This document shows, one piece after another, positions 1 through 8,991 of a stretch of 10,375 nucleotides of DNA. This stretch comes from Cylindrodendrum hubeiense. Lineage: Eukaryota; Ascomycota; Sordariomycetes; Hypocreales; Nectriaceae. The stretch lies in assembly GCA_014621425.1 (NCBI GenBank), contig JAANBB010000789.1, positions 1 through 10,375 on the forward strand, read 5' to 3'. The notes beneath the pieces were generated by a model, which worked only from the letters and a program-made list of their open reading frames with translations, was not told where the DNA came from and did no database searches. How positions within the stretch are numbered: position 1 is the stretch's first letter; every line of letters begins with the position of its first letter. Position numbers and translations under genes: made by a program.

Positions 1-12
1 ATGCAACATGAT

Positions 13-699
13 CTAGGTTTTATTGACAATGTAACCGCCACTGAATATACGGGCCTTTTGTAGAGCCGCTTTACCTATCGGACCTATTCGTCTGACATAG
101 GCAAGAAGTCCCATGATCAGGCCCCAGGGGAGGGGGCGAACAAGCTGTTCAGGGAAGCAGTATGTCCTGACGTATCCTATGTTGTCTGCGGAGAGTAATT
201 CAGAGTTGCTAGGATGGGGTCTTGGAAGCAGAGGAACAGGTTGTCAGTTATTTGACTGCCTTGTATGTTACATCTGAAGAAGCGGATCGAGCAGATTGAT
301 GTATACTCTGGACAAGAAGAGCACAACGACCCGAGAACAAATCCATGCGAATGACTAGGGATAACTGGTCTCTGCAATCGTATTAAGTGACCACATGGAT
401 TGATGAACCAGGAAAACACCACTGGAGTGATGAATGCCCATCCGCTGTGATTTACTACAATGTGATGAATATAGCAGCCGCATGGCACCACCGAGTTGAT
501 GGCAATAATTATCATCGGACACGAAGCCTAGTCCAAGGTTAAGTTTCGAAACCTAGTCTATGACAAAAGGACCATATTGACGATGGATGGTTTGCTTCAT
601 CGTCGATGTACTTGCCCCAATCCAGGTAGGTGAAATAAAAGAATAGTGATCATCAACGAGTTAGGTTCACGCAGCCAACAGCGGCGGTTTGCCTAGTTC
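13..699 (-). pseudogene. Decayed fungal cytochrome P450, N-terminal third
   Basis: Seen: consecutive minus-strand pieces in changing frames match the order and spacing of a microsomal fungal P450. 699-670 reads ELGKPPLLAA, like the proline-rich hinge (usually xKIPGPxLAA). 649-596 reads SLFFYFTYLDWGKYIDDE. 600-556 reads MKQTIHRQYGPFVID, like the family's H-x-x-YGP-V-V-R-I stretch. 522-481 reads VSDDNYCHQLGGAM, like xVxDPDYYHELYGG. 370-272 contains RMDLFSGRCALLVQSIH, like the helix C block HRxRRxxxxPFFSxR. 207-16 contains NIGYVRTYCF, like the DVITEYCFG block, then a GPIGK stretch. Breaks: frame changes near 670-649 and 603-596 and between 481 and 370 and 272 and 207, an in-frame TAG at 555-553, and a TAG at 15-13. 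The neighbouring frames overlap near 600, so an intron does not explain that change. Known: P450s are haem monooxygenases anchored in the ER and common in secondary metabolism. The haem-cysteine region is outside the window. Inference: a dead gene. Subfamily is not assignable. Confidence 0.66.
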
Positions 700-1480
700 T
701 GAGCTAGACCAAGAATACCCCTGTCCCCGACGCGTTTGGATTGCGGCTTATGAGGTGGGATATCATGATACGAGGCGATAACGAGGTTAACAAATTACGG
801 CAGGGTTGCCAAGAAAGGGCCGAAGGTTGCAGCCCACTCCGAGCTGGTAAATTCGTCTCGTTCGTCCGCACTCATTCATCTCCCCTCTTTTGGAACCAAT
901 CAGCAGTCTCAAGCCTCTTGTCAATAACCTTTGATGGCTTGCTTTACTGGAAATTCAAGCAGGGGGGTGTACGAGGTTGAACCCTTTAAGGCCACCAGCT
1001 CCACTATCTAGGACGATACCCCTGTGTTACACTCCAGGTGGAAACCTGGGCTAGCTGACGACTTACCAAGAATACCGAGATATATCCCTTCAAGATGGGG
1101 GCAAGAAGCCTGTCGGAGTAACGGATTGCCCTCATCACCTTCTGTCACATGCGGATCTCAGGAGGGTGGAGTCAACCGTCTCACTCCGCTGCAGTCCCGT
1201 CTCACTATTGATGGGTGGTCTCCGCTTCGATGTCCCGACTTGGATCGCGACATATACCAAGTCGCCTATGGCTACCTCCTCGCCTCCCAGACTGGGTTGC
1301 ATTCGCCGGGGTGCGCGCTAAGAGAGATGGTAGCTCGTCTGGGATGAACTGCAGCTCACTAGGTCGCCACAGTGGGCATGGCAGAATATCAGATGCGAGG
1401 CTATACTTTCACAACCTTGGGGATTATTGTCCGTTTTAATGGTTGTACGCTAATAGAGTAAAATAGCACAAAGTGTTGCA
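700..1480. other. Unassigned stretch upstream of the P450 remnant
   Basis: No gene is recognisable here. The region would include the missing membrane-anchor end and promoter of the P450. On the minus strand, 780-772 reads YRL, the residues that often precede the FHPL hinge in fungal P450s, but it is about 70 bases from the next match, so an intron or insertion would be needed. The plus strand is open from 1055 to 1321 with no ATG near its start. The minus strand also carries a 54-codon ATG frame across the same bases. Because both strands are open in the same place, I treat neither as coding. Confidence 0.4.
1034..1049. repeat. Small perfect hairpin
   Basis: CCAGGT and ACCTGG form a six-base-pair stem around a GGAA loop. 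No T-run follows and no gene end is adjacent, so no role is assigned. Confidence 0.45.
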
Positions 1481-1786
1481 GATAGCAGGATGGAAATTTT
1501 GAACGCTGGTATCGAACGCTTGCACAAGGAAGCTATTGTACCCGTCGTGATCCCTGCCACTTCATCAAAGTTCTTGAACAGTCTCATTTTCGTTAACCTG
1601 CCACGGGAAAGCGAAATATTCGGCGGAGTATTGATTTGTCCAGTCGGACGGTGATGTTGTAGTGGCTATTCCGTCTTCAATATTGAGTACTGCTGAATAC
1701 GCTCTGAGGCGAATATTCGGGTCGATAAGTAGAAGGGTTCGAGGCCCTCCATTCGCCCATCTGAAACTCGCCATTTTTTTTTATAG
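1481..1786. other. Unassigned AT-leaning stretch, no clear gene
   Basis: Several short frames are open on both strands. On the minus strand, 1774-1565 encodes 69 residues from an ATG just after a run of A and an in-frame TAA, and ends in two adjacent stops. A second minus frame starting near 1590 gives about 44 residues with a hydrophobic end. On the plus strand, a frame starting at 1491 gives 54 residues. None has a motif I recognise. They may be fragments of a decayed gene. The plus strand ends in nine T followed by ATAG at 1774-1786, which has the shape of a fungal 3' splice site. Confidence 0.35.
1708..1757 (+). other. tRNA-half-like fold, probably fortuitous
   Basis: GGCGAAT (1708-1714) pairs perfectly with ATTCGCC (1751-1757). 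Between them, AGGG and CCCT flank the loop TTCGAGG (1738-1744), which resembles a T-arm. The arrangement recalls an acceptor stem stacked on a T-arm. Only 23 bases lie between the 5' stem strand and the inner AGGG stem, too few for D and anticodon arms, and loop position 60 is a purine. It is not a functional tRNA. The bases CGAATATTCG at 1710-1719 are also a perfect palindrome, which gives a competing fold. Confidence 0.2.
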
Positions 1787-1951
1787 ATGTACACCAAGGA
1801 GGTCAAGAACGAGGGCATGAGGTGGCATTTTCTTCTCTCTGTAAGTCTTTATTATGATGTGTTCTTTATGTTCCTAATTGTGATATGTATTGTTGTGGAT
1901 GACCTCCAAACCTCGCAGCCCACTGCATGTGCAGTACCAAAGGTTTTGTAA
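1787..1951 (+). CDS. Possible two-exon mini-gene, unknown product
   Basis: An ATG at 1787 opens an 18-codon exon (MYTKEVKNEGMRWHFLLS) ending exactly at a consensus donor GTAAGT at 1841. After a 78-base intron the same phase continues for ten codons to TAA at 1949-1951, giving only 28 residues. The bases before the ATG (T-run then ATAG) could be another acceptor, in which case 1787-1840 would be an internal exon of a larger gene and a different phase could apply. With the donor joined in the phase-1 frame, the downstream exon would instead run open to about 2013. No homology is recognised. The intron signals are the main support; this may be a relic or chance. Confidence 0.2.
   Translation: MYTKEVKNEGMRWHFLLSVSLYYDVFFMFLIVICIVVDDLQTSQPTACAVPKVL
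1841..1918 (+). other. Candidate spliceosomal intron
   Basis: The element begins GTAAGT, contains CTAAT at about 1873-1877 as a possible branch site, and ends CTCGCAG. Its 78-base length and AT/T richness fit ordinary filamentous-fungal introns. Its flanks are not convincingly coding, which limits confidence. Confidence 0.35.
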
Positions 1952-2565
1952 GATTTGACGAAGCTCAAGCCCCGGGCTTCTTCACCGTGTTCAGTGCGGG
2001 TAGTCTCGGCTGACAAAAGCTACCGGTATACAACTGTATGGGCTTGACGTGGCCATCCAAGACCACAAAAGACCTCGCATATGGAACCGGCAGCGTTCTC
2101 GGCCGGCAAGCTAGCCGTCACGGTGTATATCCTTGAATCAAGACTGGACGAACCATTATCAGGTTGTCGGAACCACATGCGATGTGCAGCCAGACCGACA
2201 ACGCGGGGTGGGTGACACCGCAGTACGCCGTGTAACATCGCGTTCCAAGGAAGCATGATTTCGCAAGCCTCAGAATACGGTTAGCAAATCAGGATAGACC
2301 ACTTAGACCGGGAAATTTCGTGTGGCTTCAGGTTCATAATACCTGTCAATGTCTTGGTCAAAGTGGCTGGGACTTGCAGCGTTGACATCTGATAGACAGT
2401 TGGACAAGCTTTGAAAGTGACTCCGAGACACACTCAATGATAAGAGGATAAGGATCTCTTGATAGAATATTCAGGATGCAGATGATAGAAAGACCTTTCT
2501 AACACTCCAGAACATGAACGCCATGAACAAGACCTGGCATCCGGTACCTTCGCCGTTGCCGAAAA
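1952..2565. other. Gene-less stretch downstream of the membrane-protein gene
   Basis: The region contains a plus-strand 44-residue ATG frame at 2081-2215 and a minus-strand 78-residue frame at 2256-2020. They overlap each other and have no recognisable motif. The bases next to 2566 should hold the 3' UTR and poly(A) site of the minus-strand gene. No AATAAA was found there on that strand, which is common in filamentous fungi. Confidence 0.4.
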
Positions 2566-3642
2566 TCAAATCACATTACTACCCATACTGTACCGCGTCC
2601 CCTTCCAACTCTCCTGATGCATCCTGTTCGTCACCAGTGTCACCGCGGGCGATGCTGGACCCTGCAACCATCCTCCAGGATTAAATGTTGGCACAAAATA
2701 CCGTCGACTTGGCCCTTCTTTAACTAAGGTCTCGCTGGTGCTCCAGGTGTTGTGAGGAGGAGGAGGTGATGTTAGAGGTGGGGGTGGTGACCGTTGCTGA
2801 AAGCGAGGGGGCGTCAAGTACTGGTGCGGCGAGGGAGCATGCATCGTATCTTCGAGGAGTTCTCTTCCAAGAGTACTCATCGAGGAGCTGGAATGTCTAC
2901 GAGATCTTGACAAGTGTAAGGGGAGTGGTCGTCGGGGTTGTAGTGGCGGCAACGGTGGCAAGGGTGACGATGTTGGGACTGCGGCAGTCAGTGGGAAAGC
3001 TGGTACTTGAAAGTTCAAGTTATTCTGTTCAATGCCAAAAAAGCGAGCAACCTTCGGGGAAATGGCCGGGCCTGGGATTGGCTTTATCGAACCAACTTGG
3101 GCCATGATCGAGAGGTCTCCCGACGACCTGACAGACACCGAGTCGTCCGCTGTGGGACTGGTAAGATTCTCGAAGGAAGGTCCTGAGCGATCAGGTAAGG
3201 CACATTCCCTAACAAGGGTGGTTCTGAGGCCCTGCTTATGATGTTGTGAGTTTGTAGGGGCATCGTTCGTCGGGTTCTCGAGTCGACGACAAAGAGTATA
3301 CTCTTTGTAAATCTTAAAGCACACAAATACAGTGAGGCCAAGGACAATTCCGGCGGCAATAGTCCCTCCCACGATAGCTCCTGCTGCGTTATGTACTTTA
3401 GGATATTTGTGAGCACGAGCAATATGAGAGGTTGTCGTCGTGCCCGTCGGATTGTCTGGGTTGTTGTGTCCTCGGACACCCAAGTACATGGACGACTTGG
3501 TTTTCGTTCCATCCCAGACATCGTATATCGTGTAAGCTGGCATCGCATCGGTCGGGCTAAAGGCGTTCCATGTCAGGAGACAGGAAAAGAGGCACATCGA
3601 GGAGCGTGGTAACCACACGGCGGTCGATCGATCGGTTTGCAT
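2566..3642 (-). CDS. Single-pass membrane protein, short ectodomain, Pro-rich tail
   Basis: Seen: 358 residues with no intron. The frame is open further upstream, to 3723, but without an ATG, so the ATG at 3642-3640 is taken as the start; it has A at -3. An alternative in-frame ATG lies at 3597. Residues 1-33 look like a signal peptide: basic residues, a hydrophobic core (MCLFSCLLTWNAF), and possible cleavage after TDA. Residues 34-86 are a short outer part with a Thr-rich patch (GTTTTS). Residues 87-109 form one helix rich in Gly, Ala, Ile and Val, followed by the positive-inside cluster KIYKEYTLCRR. The remaining ~250 residues are low-complexity, with Ser-rich stretches and Pro clusters at 223-243 (PLPPLPPLQPRRPLP) and 284-297 (SPPPPLTSPPPP), which could bind SH3 or WW domains. 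Inference: a type I plasma-membrane or wall-associated protein, possibly a sensor or scaffold. The layout recalls fungal Wsc/Mid2-type sensors, but no WSC cysteine domain is present. No family is assigned. Confidence 0.72.
   Translation of the reverse strand: MQTDRSTAVWLPRSSMCLFSCLLTWNAFSPTDAMPAYTIYDVWDGTKTKSSMYLGVRGHNNPDNPTGTTTTSHIARAHKYPKVHNAAGAIVGGTIAAGIVLGLTVFVCFKIYKEYTLCRRLENPTNDAPTNSQHHKQGLRTTLVRECALPDRSGPSFENLTSPTADDSVSVRSSGDLSIMAQVGSIKPIPGPAISPKVARFFGIEQNNLNFQVPAFPLTAAVPTSSPLPPLPPLQPRRPLPLHLSRSRRHSSSSMSTLGRELLEDTMHAPSPHQYLTPPRFQQRSPPPPLTSPPPPHNTWSTSETLVKEGPSRRYFVPTFNPGGWLQGPASPAVTLVTNRMHQESWKGTRYSMGSNVI
3625..3634. repeat. CGATCGATCG palindrome inside the start of the coding region
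   Basis: This ten-base self-complementary GATC repeat falls within codons 3-6 of the minus-strand membrane-protein gene. It is probably a coincidence of codon choice. Confidence 0.4.
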
Positions 3643-4495
3643 CGTTTGCGAGTTGTCGTGGACATCGGGAAGCCTAACGTCGGGCCCATGGCAAAGAGGC
3701 CTCGATGGAACATTAAGTATCACGAGAACGGTTCGATGAACTGCGATGAAGACGGCGGTCGGGCAAGAATAGAATCGATTCGGCTAAGTCGACAAAGGAC
3801 CTTTGTCCAGCAACATCAGTCCTTTGTTGAGGCTCCCACCAGGAAGCCCCGTGATGCTTCGTTTGGATATTCCCCGTGCGTACATGCTCCCAAAGAAAAC
3901 AGTCCCAGTCCATTCCAACATTATATTCCGCTCGGTCCGTATCGACGGTTCGTGTTTTGTTCAATGACGTCTCGTGGATGGACAAAGCCGGTGCGTTGGC
4001 GCTTGGCATCAGCGGGCGCCGGCGATGGGAGGACGAGGGATCTTGCATCCTCTTTTAGGCCAAGAGGTGCATTTCGACTCGGAAATTATTCGAGCGAGAG
4101 CAAGCGAAGAAGCACCAACCGCACAGGATGGTGAGCGTCACAGGGATTTACTGGGGCTGGGGAAGGGGGGAATAGAGGCAGATTTATGGTGGCAGGGTAA
4201 CAGCCTCTCCGCACTCTTGCGAGATAAGCTGAGATACAGAGTTTTCATAGATATGCTTTTTCCTTGCAACGCATTGTCAGATGGTGCAACGAGTCGCTGC
4301 GCAACTGATAAAGGAGCGTGCGGTATAGCGAGGGCTAGGTGATGATTGGGAGACGCCCGCTCTCTATCTAATCTCCTCCCTTGACGGACGGCAAGGGCGG
4401 GAACAGCTGCCTCATTCGACATGCAAGAAAAGCGCTTGTCTTGGCCAGGGCAATGCGCAGAATGATAAGGAATTACGACCGTCTGCCAGGCCGTG
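3643..4495. other. Upstream region of the membrane-protein gene
   Basis: This is the presumed promoter and 5' UTR for the minus-strand gene that starts at 3642. On the minus strand, AATATAAT reads across about 3928-3921, some 280 bases before the start codon; it is a weak TATA-like candidate. The plus-strand frames at 3637-4134 and 3974-4342 and the minus-strand frame 4506-4138 overlap one another and show no motif, so I leave them out as genes. Confidence 0.4.
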
Positions 4496-4502
4496 TATAA
4501 AG
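4496..4502 (+). promoter_or_regulatory. TATA-box-like motif
   Basis: TATAAAG stands in otherwise GC-rich DNA. The first ATG downstream is at 4656 and opens a 38-codon frame ending at 4772 (MGGHSDQGTMDPVLALVPNN at its start). That frame reads plausibly as protein but matches nothing I know. Without a confirmed transcript this is only a candidate. Confidence 0.2.
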
Positions 4503-4553
4503 CCATCCCATCTGCTCAGCCGCATCGAGGACTAGAGGTTTCTGGGACGCCCT

Positions 4554-4574
4554 ACGATCCACGATCCACGATCC
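4554..4574. repeat. Tandem repeat, ACGATCC x3
   Basis: Three perfect head-to-tail copies of a seven-base unit lie about 50 bases downstream of the TATA-like motif. Three copies are enough to see replication slippage but do not imply function. Confidence 0.8.
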
Positions 4575-5630
4575 GTCATCGCAACCTCGGTCAACGGCCC
4601 ACTGCGTCTCTCGTCGCCCGGGCCCAGCCTCGTCAGCCCTCGGCAGACGGTCCATATGGGCGGCCATTCGGATCAAGGGACTATGGATCCGGTCTTGGCT
4701 CTTGTTCCCAACAATATCCGTTTCCAACCCAAGGCTGTGCCTGCGCGGCCCTCGAAGCCTCAGCGAATCTAGATCGCCTGTGTCGCAAATGTCACTCAGT
4801 CGACTTTCCCGACCCTTGCCCGTCGATCGCATCCTGGCGCCGAGGCCAGCTGGGCGGAATGGCACGTCGACAGCTCGACATGAACAAGATGGGAGCCCTG
4901 CACCGGATCCCTCTTCCGCATCTAGACCCCGGAAGACCCCCACGCCCAGGGTTGATTTATTTCTCCATTCTCTGCAGGCTCGTTCACGTCTATCGCGACA
5001 ACCAACACAGTCGGCTTGGGTCGTGGCCAAGCATCTTCATCTATCGTGACCACATTTGCCATGTAAGAAACCGCGGCGAGTCCCATCCCACCGTTAGAGG
5101 CGACTTATCAAGCATCGAAAACGGAGCTACCTCTAGTTTGTTTGGGCTAGTCTTGGCTGTCCCGGTTCCTCAGCCCCGAGCCATGTGCCTCGTGTCTAAT
5201 TGACCGAGACTAGAGAAATCGGGATCTTGCGAAGCGACGGACGGACTGCTCAAAACGGGCGACGGGCATGGGACCGGGGACCTGGACCAGCAGTTCCGTC
5301 AAGCACGGAAGCCTGATGCCCCAGCCGTGTTGGCTGAGAGATATATTCTAAGCACGCTGCGGGCCCCATTGCGGCCGCTGGCGAGTCGTCGCGAGATCTG
5401 ATCTGTCCCATCGCATCGCAATGTTCGTAGTGCGACTCTTGACATGACATATTAATATCTGTCTGTATCTCTGTGCCCACACCGCTTTGGTGGGTCTGTA
5501 CCTCAGAGTCCCGGCGCGCCATTCGCTCTAGCCATGGACTGCAGCTTCTCGCATTGCCCACCCCGGACAGATTAACCCCCCCATGTCGTTCCGGGCCTGT
5601 AACGATCCAGCAATAACACTGTGAGTGTAT

Positions 5631-5643
5631 GTACGTACGTACG
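5631..5643. repeat. Palindromic GTAC microsatellite
   Basis: The tetranucleotide GTAC is repeated three times plus one base. It follows a GTGAGT at 5621 that could act as a splice donor, but no convincing exon precedes it. Confidence 0.8.
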
Positions 5644-6406
5644 GTTCCCAGAAGCGCTGGGAGGCGATTCGTCGTCCTCTACTCCCGGCCGATGCCCGCA
5701 GTACGGAGTAACCATCCCAGCTCATCGTCCAATATGCACACACATTGGCCTATTGTGGGGTCCCCATGCAGTTCGATCCTGCCAGCATCGGACTTTATTA
5801 CACCGGGATTTCAAGTCCGGGTGGATGCCGGAGCATTCAGAGGCCATCACGGCATGCTGCAGAGCACCGATTTGGGAATATGTCTACACCTGCTCGGCTC
5901 AACCGGGGAGATCTCTCGTCGCGCAGGTACAAGGGCAGGCGCCGATTCAGGCTTGTCCTTGACTGACAAGCGTATACTTGCTGTTTTTGGACCGCGAATG
6001 GCGAGACTGGAAGTCTCTTCGTTTGGCGTTAGCTTGGGGCTCAGTTTGTAGTAAATAGGGTTCAGTAGTATCATGGTTGCGTGTAAGACCTCGGGGCGGC
6101 AATGAGTATGTCGACGGCTTTTCGATCTTGGCGCTGATGGTCAAGTTGACCGTTAATCACATCCTTGCTGAGCCTCGTCCGGCAACAAGGGGGGTCCTAC
6201 GAGATGCGAACCGGGTTGGCTAGATCGTCTTCGAATCAGACCATTGACAAGATGATTCGAGGGCGAGTATGGGGTAAGATGTGTTCCTTGTCAGCAACGT
6301 GTACCACTGTCGGACCGTGTAACAAGTACGTGCTCTCGCCAACTCGCATTGGCAGAGCCCGGCCGTGGTCTGAAACCCGACCGAATAGGGAGTACGGAAA
6401 TCGATC

Positions 6407-6421
6407 GCCCCGTTTCGGGGC
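6407..6421. repeat. GC hairpin, six-base-pair stem, TTT loop
   Basis: GCCCCG and CGGGGC pair perfectly around TTT. The right arm overlaps the palindrome GGGGCCCC at 6417-6424. No gene end adjoins it. Confidence 0.6.
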
Positions 6422-7206
6422 CCCATTTCGAGGAGGCCCCAGGTTGGGATCTATGTTTTCCCGGAGTGCCAATATGCCATTCCTGGTGGTGGCCTGGAGC
6501 CCCCGAAAGTAGACTTCAAAGCTAAGCGGCTGACACCATGCTCAGACTGCCTAGCACGGGCCTTGAATCAGTTTGCGGGCGCAACTCGAGATGAGAGTCA
6601 GAGAACCCACTCGCGAACCATCGACAACAGTCATGCTCATGGCCATCAGCTGAGGGCCAGGCTCCTCGTCGCTCTTGCGCTGTCTCAGTGGCTCAGGTCG
6701 ACGACGGGGGGCGGCCGGCGCAATACCGTGCAATGAGCGGCATACCCTTCTTGGCATCCCAGGACGAGGACAAATCTGGTCGTCCCTCCCTGCATTTGCA
6801 GGCGGCGTGCGCTACGACGTCGATATTTACAGCTCAGCTCACCCGATGAAGCCAGATGGACGGAGTGGGCAGACCCTGCAGCATCAGGGACAGCTCTCGT
6901 ACCGCAGCCCGGGGAGCCTGGAGTTGAGCATGGCCGCTGAAAGTGTGTCTCCATGGCTCCGGGCCATGCCCCCATAACCGCCATTTCTCCGAAGCAGAAC
7001 CCTGAAGCCGTGCGACGGCTTGGATCGCCACCAAACACCAAACGGCCGCCAGAGGGGCGCCAAGACGACGTGTTGGGACAGGGAAGGAGCCGCCGGAATG
7101 ACTCGTGGAAGTAGAGTCATGGGCATTTCCGTCTTGCAGCCAGAGAGTGGGATGAATGCCGGTTTCTGGACGGTGACTGCCGCATATACAGTGCGCGGCC
7201 CTCCCA

Positions 7207-7230
7207 GGCTAGAGGGCTAGAGGGCTAGAG
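7207..7230. repeat. Tandem repeat, GGCTAGAG x3
   Basis: Three perfect head-to-tail copies of an eight-base unit. Because the unit carries TAG, the array puts stops into more than one plus-strand frame, which argues against coding across it. Confidence 0.85.
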
Positions 7231-7294
7231 TTGCTAGCTCCCCTGGGCGTCGGGCTGGGATGGAACATGTCGGGAGAAACAGGCGTGGTCGACG

Positions 7295-7342
7295 ACACCA
7301 CAAACACCAACACCACCATCACAAACAACACCACCACCACAA
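7295..7342 (+). repeat. C/A-only low-complexity tract (CAC/AAC-rich)
   Basis: Forty-eight bases are almost entirely A and C (one T), built from imperfect CAC, AAC and CAA triplets. Read as plus-strand protein it gives a Thr/Asn run; read on the minus strand it gives an artificial Val-rich hydrophobic run. Its strand asymmetry resembles single-stranded microsatellite tracts or the CA-rich 5' leaders found before fungal genes, but no convincing start codon context follows. Confidence 0.7.
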
Positions 7343-8496
7343 GCTTCCACCAGCGCACCACCCGTAATAACTCCGTCCTAGCATGTACCCAAGACCAGCT
7401 CCGGTACGGGGAACTAGCCCTAGCACAAGGTCTCGGCAACCGCTCTGGCCACCATCTCCACCCCCCTCCATCGGGCATCTGGCGCCAGCATGTGAGAGGG
7501 AGGGGAGCACCTGGGGACCTCGAGGAGTCGAGGGCCTCAAGCCCAAAGGCTCAGCAGGGGCCCTTACGAGCGCCAGCCGCCCCCTCCCCTGTCGTCTCGT
7601 GGGTGCCAGTGGGGGTCCGACACGGCGTTCCATGCGAGTGCTTGCGAGGCGGCGTCAATGCCCCACTGCCTCTGTACCCAGTACGCGCCATCGACCACCG
7701 CCTCCAGTCCTGTCACTGGAGCATCTGGCTGGGCGTACATATGCCACTAAAATAAGCATCTGTAGCCAGGGGATCTTTTGCCAGCTTGCGTCTATGGCCG
7801 CATGCCTTGAACATTCGTTTCTTCTAATGGAAATTCTTCTTGCCGAGGTGCTAAACCGTCGTGCATTATTGGCGCTGGGAACAGGACCTTCGTCCCGATG
7901 GCGGCCGGAGTTGGTCGATCGCCTTGAGCCTACCTGGTGGCCAACATCGCCGCTGGTGTCGCATGATCACTTTCATAGTTCCACTCCTCAAATCAACCTC
8001 TGTACGCGGACAAGGAAGAGCTGCCCTCCAAACTCCCCAGGTCCGGTGGAGACAGCTAGGACAGAGGGCAACCTCGGACATAGATTGGTGGACTAGCCAC
8101 CCACACGAGCTCGGACTGGGCAGCCTCGTCAGCCTCCAACGTGAGCTAACGATCCAATACTTGGAGGATTGCGACCATCTCGCTTCAGAACAGTCCATCA
8201 ACCAGCTGAGGTGGTGGCGGTGGTTGGCGTCACTGACATGAAACTGGCAGCTCTTTCTGTCGTGCAGCGTTGGAGCCCGGTCCTCTTCTCAATGTGTAGG
8301 GTTTGATGAAGAGGGTCATGGGATTCTCGCCCGGAACGGAGAAGATGGAAGGAGACGCGCCGCGAATGAAGATGCATGATCATGCGATGGACATTGTCCT
8401 GATACTCATTGTCTCGTGTGTCGCCGTCGAGGCAAGCAAGACAGAGAGGCAAGGCCAAATCAACTAGGCTGGCTTTAAGGCTAAACTCAGGACGGA

Positions 8497-8514
8497 GCCG
8501 CAGCCGCAGCCGCC
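8497..8514. repeat. GCCGCA hexamer repeat, three units
   Basis: Two perfect GCCGCA copies are followed by GCCGCC. On the minus strand it reads as alternating basic and hydrophobic residues (RLRLRLR) in the 8920-8198 frame, which illustrates how low-complexity DNA shapes that frame. Confidence 0.7.
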
Positions 8515-8958
8515 TCCCAGCGCTCTGTGGTAAGTACCGCAGCAGTTCCAGCGACTTGGCAGCTAGACGGCCTGCAGCTTGATCTCGTCGGTGGCTTGCA
8601 GCCATGATGAAGCGACCATTCCTATTCGAACGGCAGGCTGTACTGCGGATGTCCCTGCACATCTGAGCAGTGGTCTTCCGCACCAACGCAACCGAGGAAG
8701 GGTCTCCTTTTCGAGAGGCACGGAGAGCATTTTGATGACGAGCGAGGGCGGGACGGGGCGAGAAAGCGGGGGGGAATATGTTGATCACTGAGGCCCAACT
8801 GCATCTCCATCTTGAGAGGAACCGGCTTCGGACAGAGGATTCACTCTGAGGAGGGCCGATTCTCCCAGTTGAGCAACATTCTGTACTATGTACCCGGAAG
8901 CCGTGCCGCGTGGGATGCATGTGGCGTTCGGCCAGATGGCCCCGCCATCCAGCCTATC

Positions 8959-8991
8959 CTGGGACAAGCCAGGGCAACCCTGGCTCCCCAG
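8959..8991. other. Strong extended hairpin
   Basis: AGCCAGGG (8967-8974) and CCCTGGCT (8978-8985) form a perfect eight-base-pair stem with loop CAA. Outside a small internal loop (ACA against one C), CTGGG (8959-8963) pairs with CCCAG (8987-8991), adding five base pairs. The total is thirteen pairs, nearly all G-C. It would fold from either strand as RNA. No T-run follows, and it lies about 180 bases before the candidate exon at 9174. Confidence 0.65.

Noticed and set aside
177..515. Minus-strand 112-codon frame
   Set aside because: It lies inside the P450 remnant. The recognisable P450 blocks are in the other two frames, so this frame is a shadow.
708..1076. Shared 12-base word ACCAAGAATACC near 710 and 1065
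   Set aside because: A few 12-base matches are expected by chance in 10 kb, and the flanks do not extend the similarity.
4473..5203. Overlapping plus (236-codon) and minus (185-codon) frames
   Set aside because: The plus frame opens at GTG and has no ATG until about 4860. The two frames cover the same bases on opposite strands and neither has a motif.
6228..6245. TTCGAATC resembling a tRNA T-loop
   Set aside because: The flanking bases do not pair as a T-stem, and no acceptor or anticodon arms can be drawn.
7209..7478. Minus-strand frame with a Val-rich apparent membrane segment
   Set aside because: The hydrophobic run is simply the reverse reading of the C/A-rich tract at 7295-7342.
7383..8096. 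Plus-strand 237-codon open frame with ATG
   Set aside because: Pro/Ser/Arg-rich with no domain, and overlapped by open frames on both strands, as expected from GC-rich non-coding DNA.
8198..8920. Minus-strand 240-codon open frame with ATG
   Set aside because: The translation is Arg/Ser-rich without motifs and includes an RLRLRLR run produced by a GCCGCA repeat. Other frames are open over the same bases. There is too little to call it a gene.
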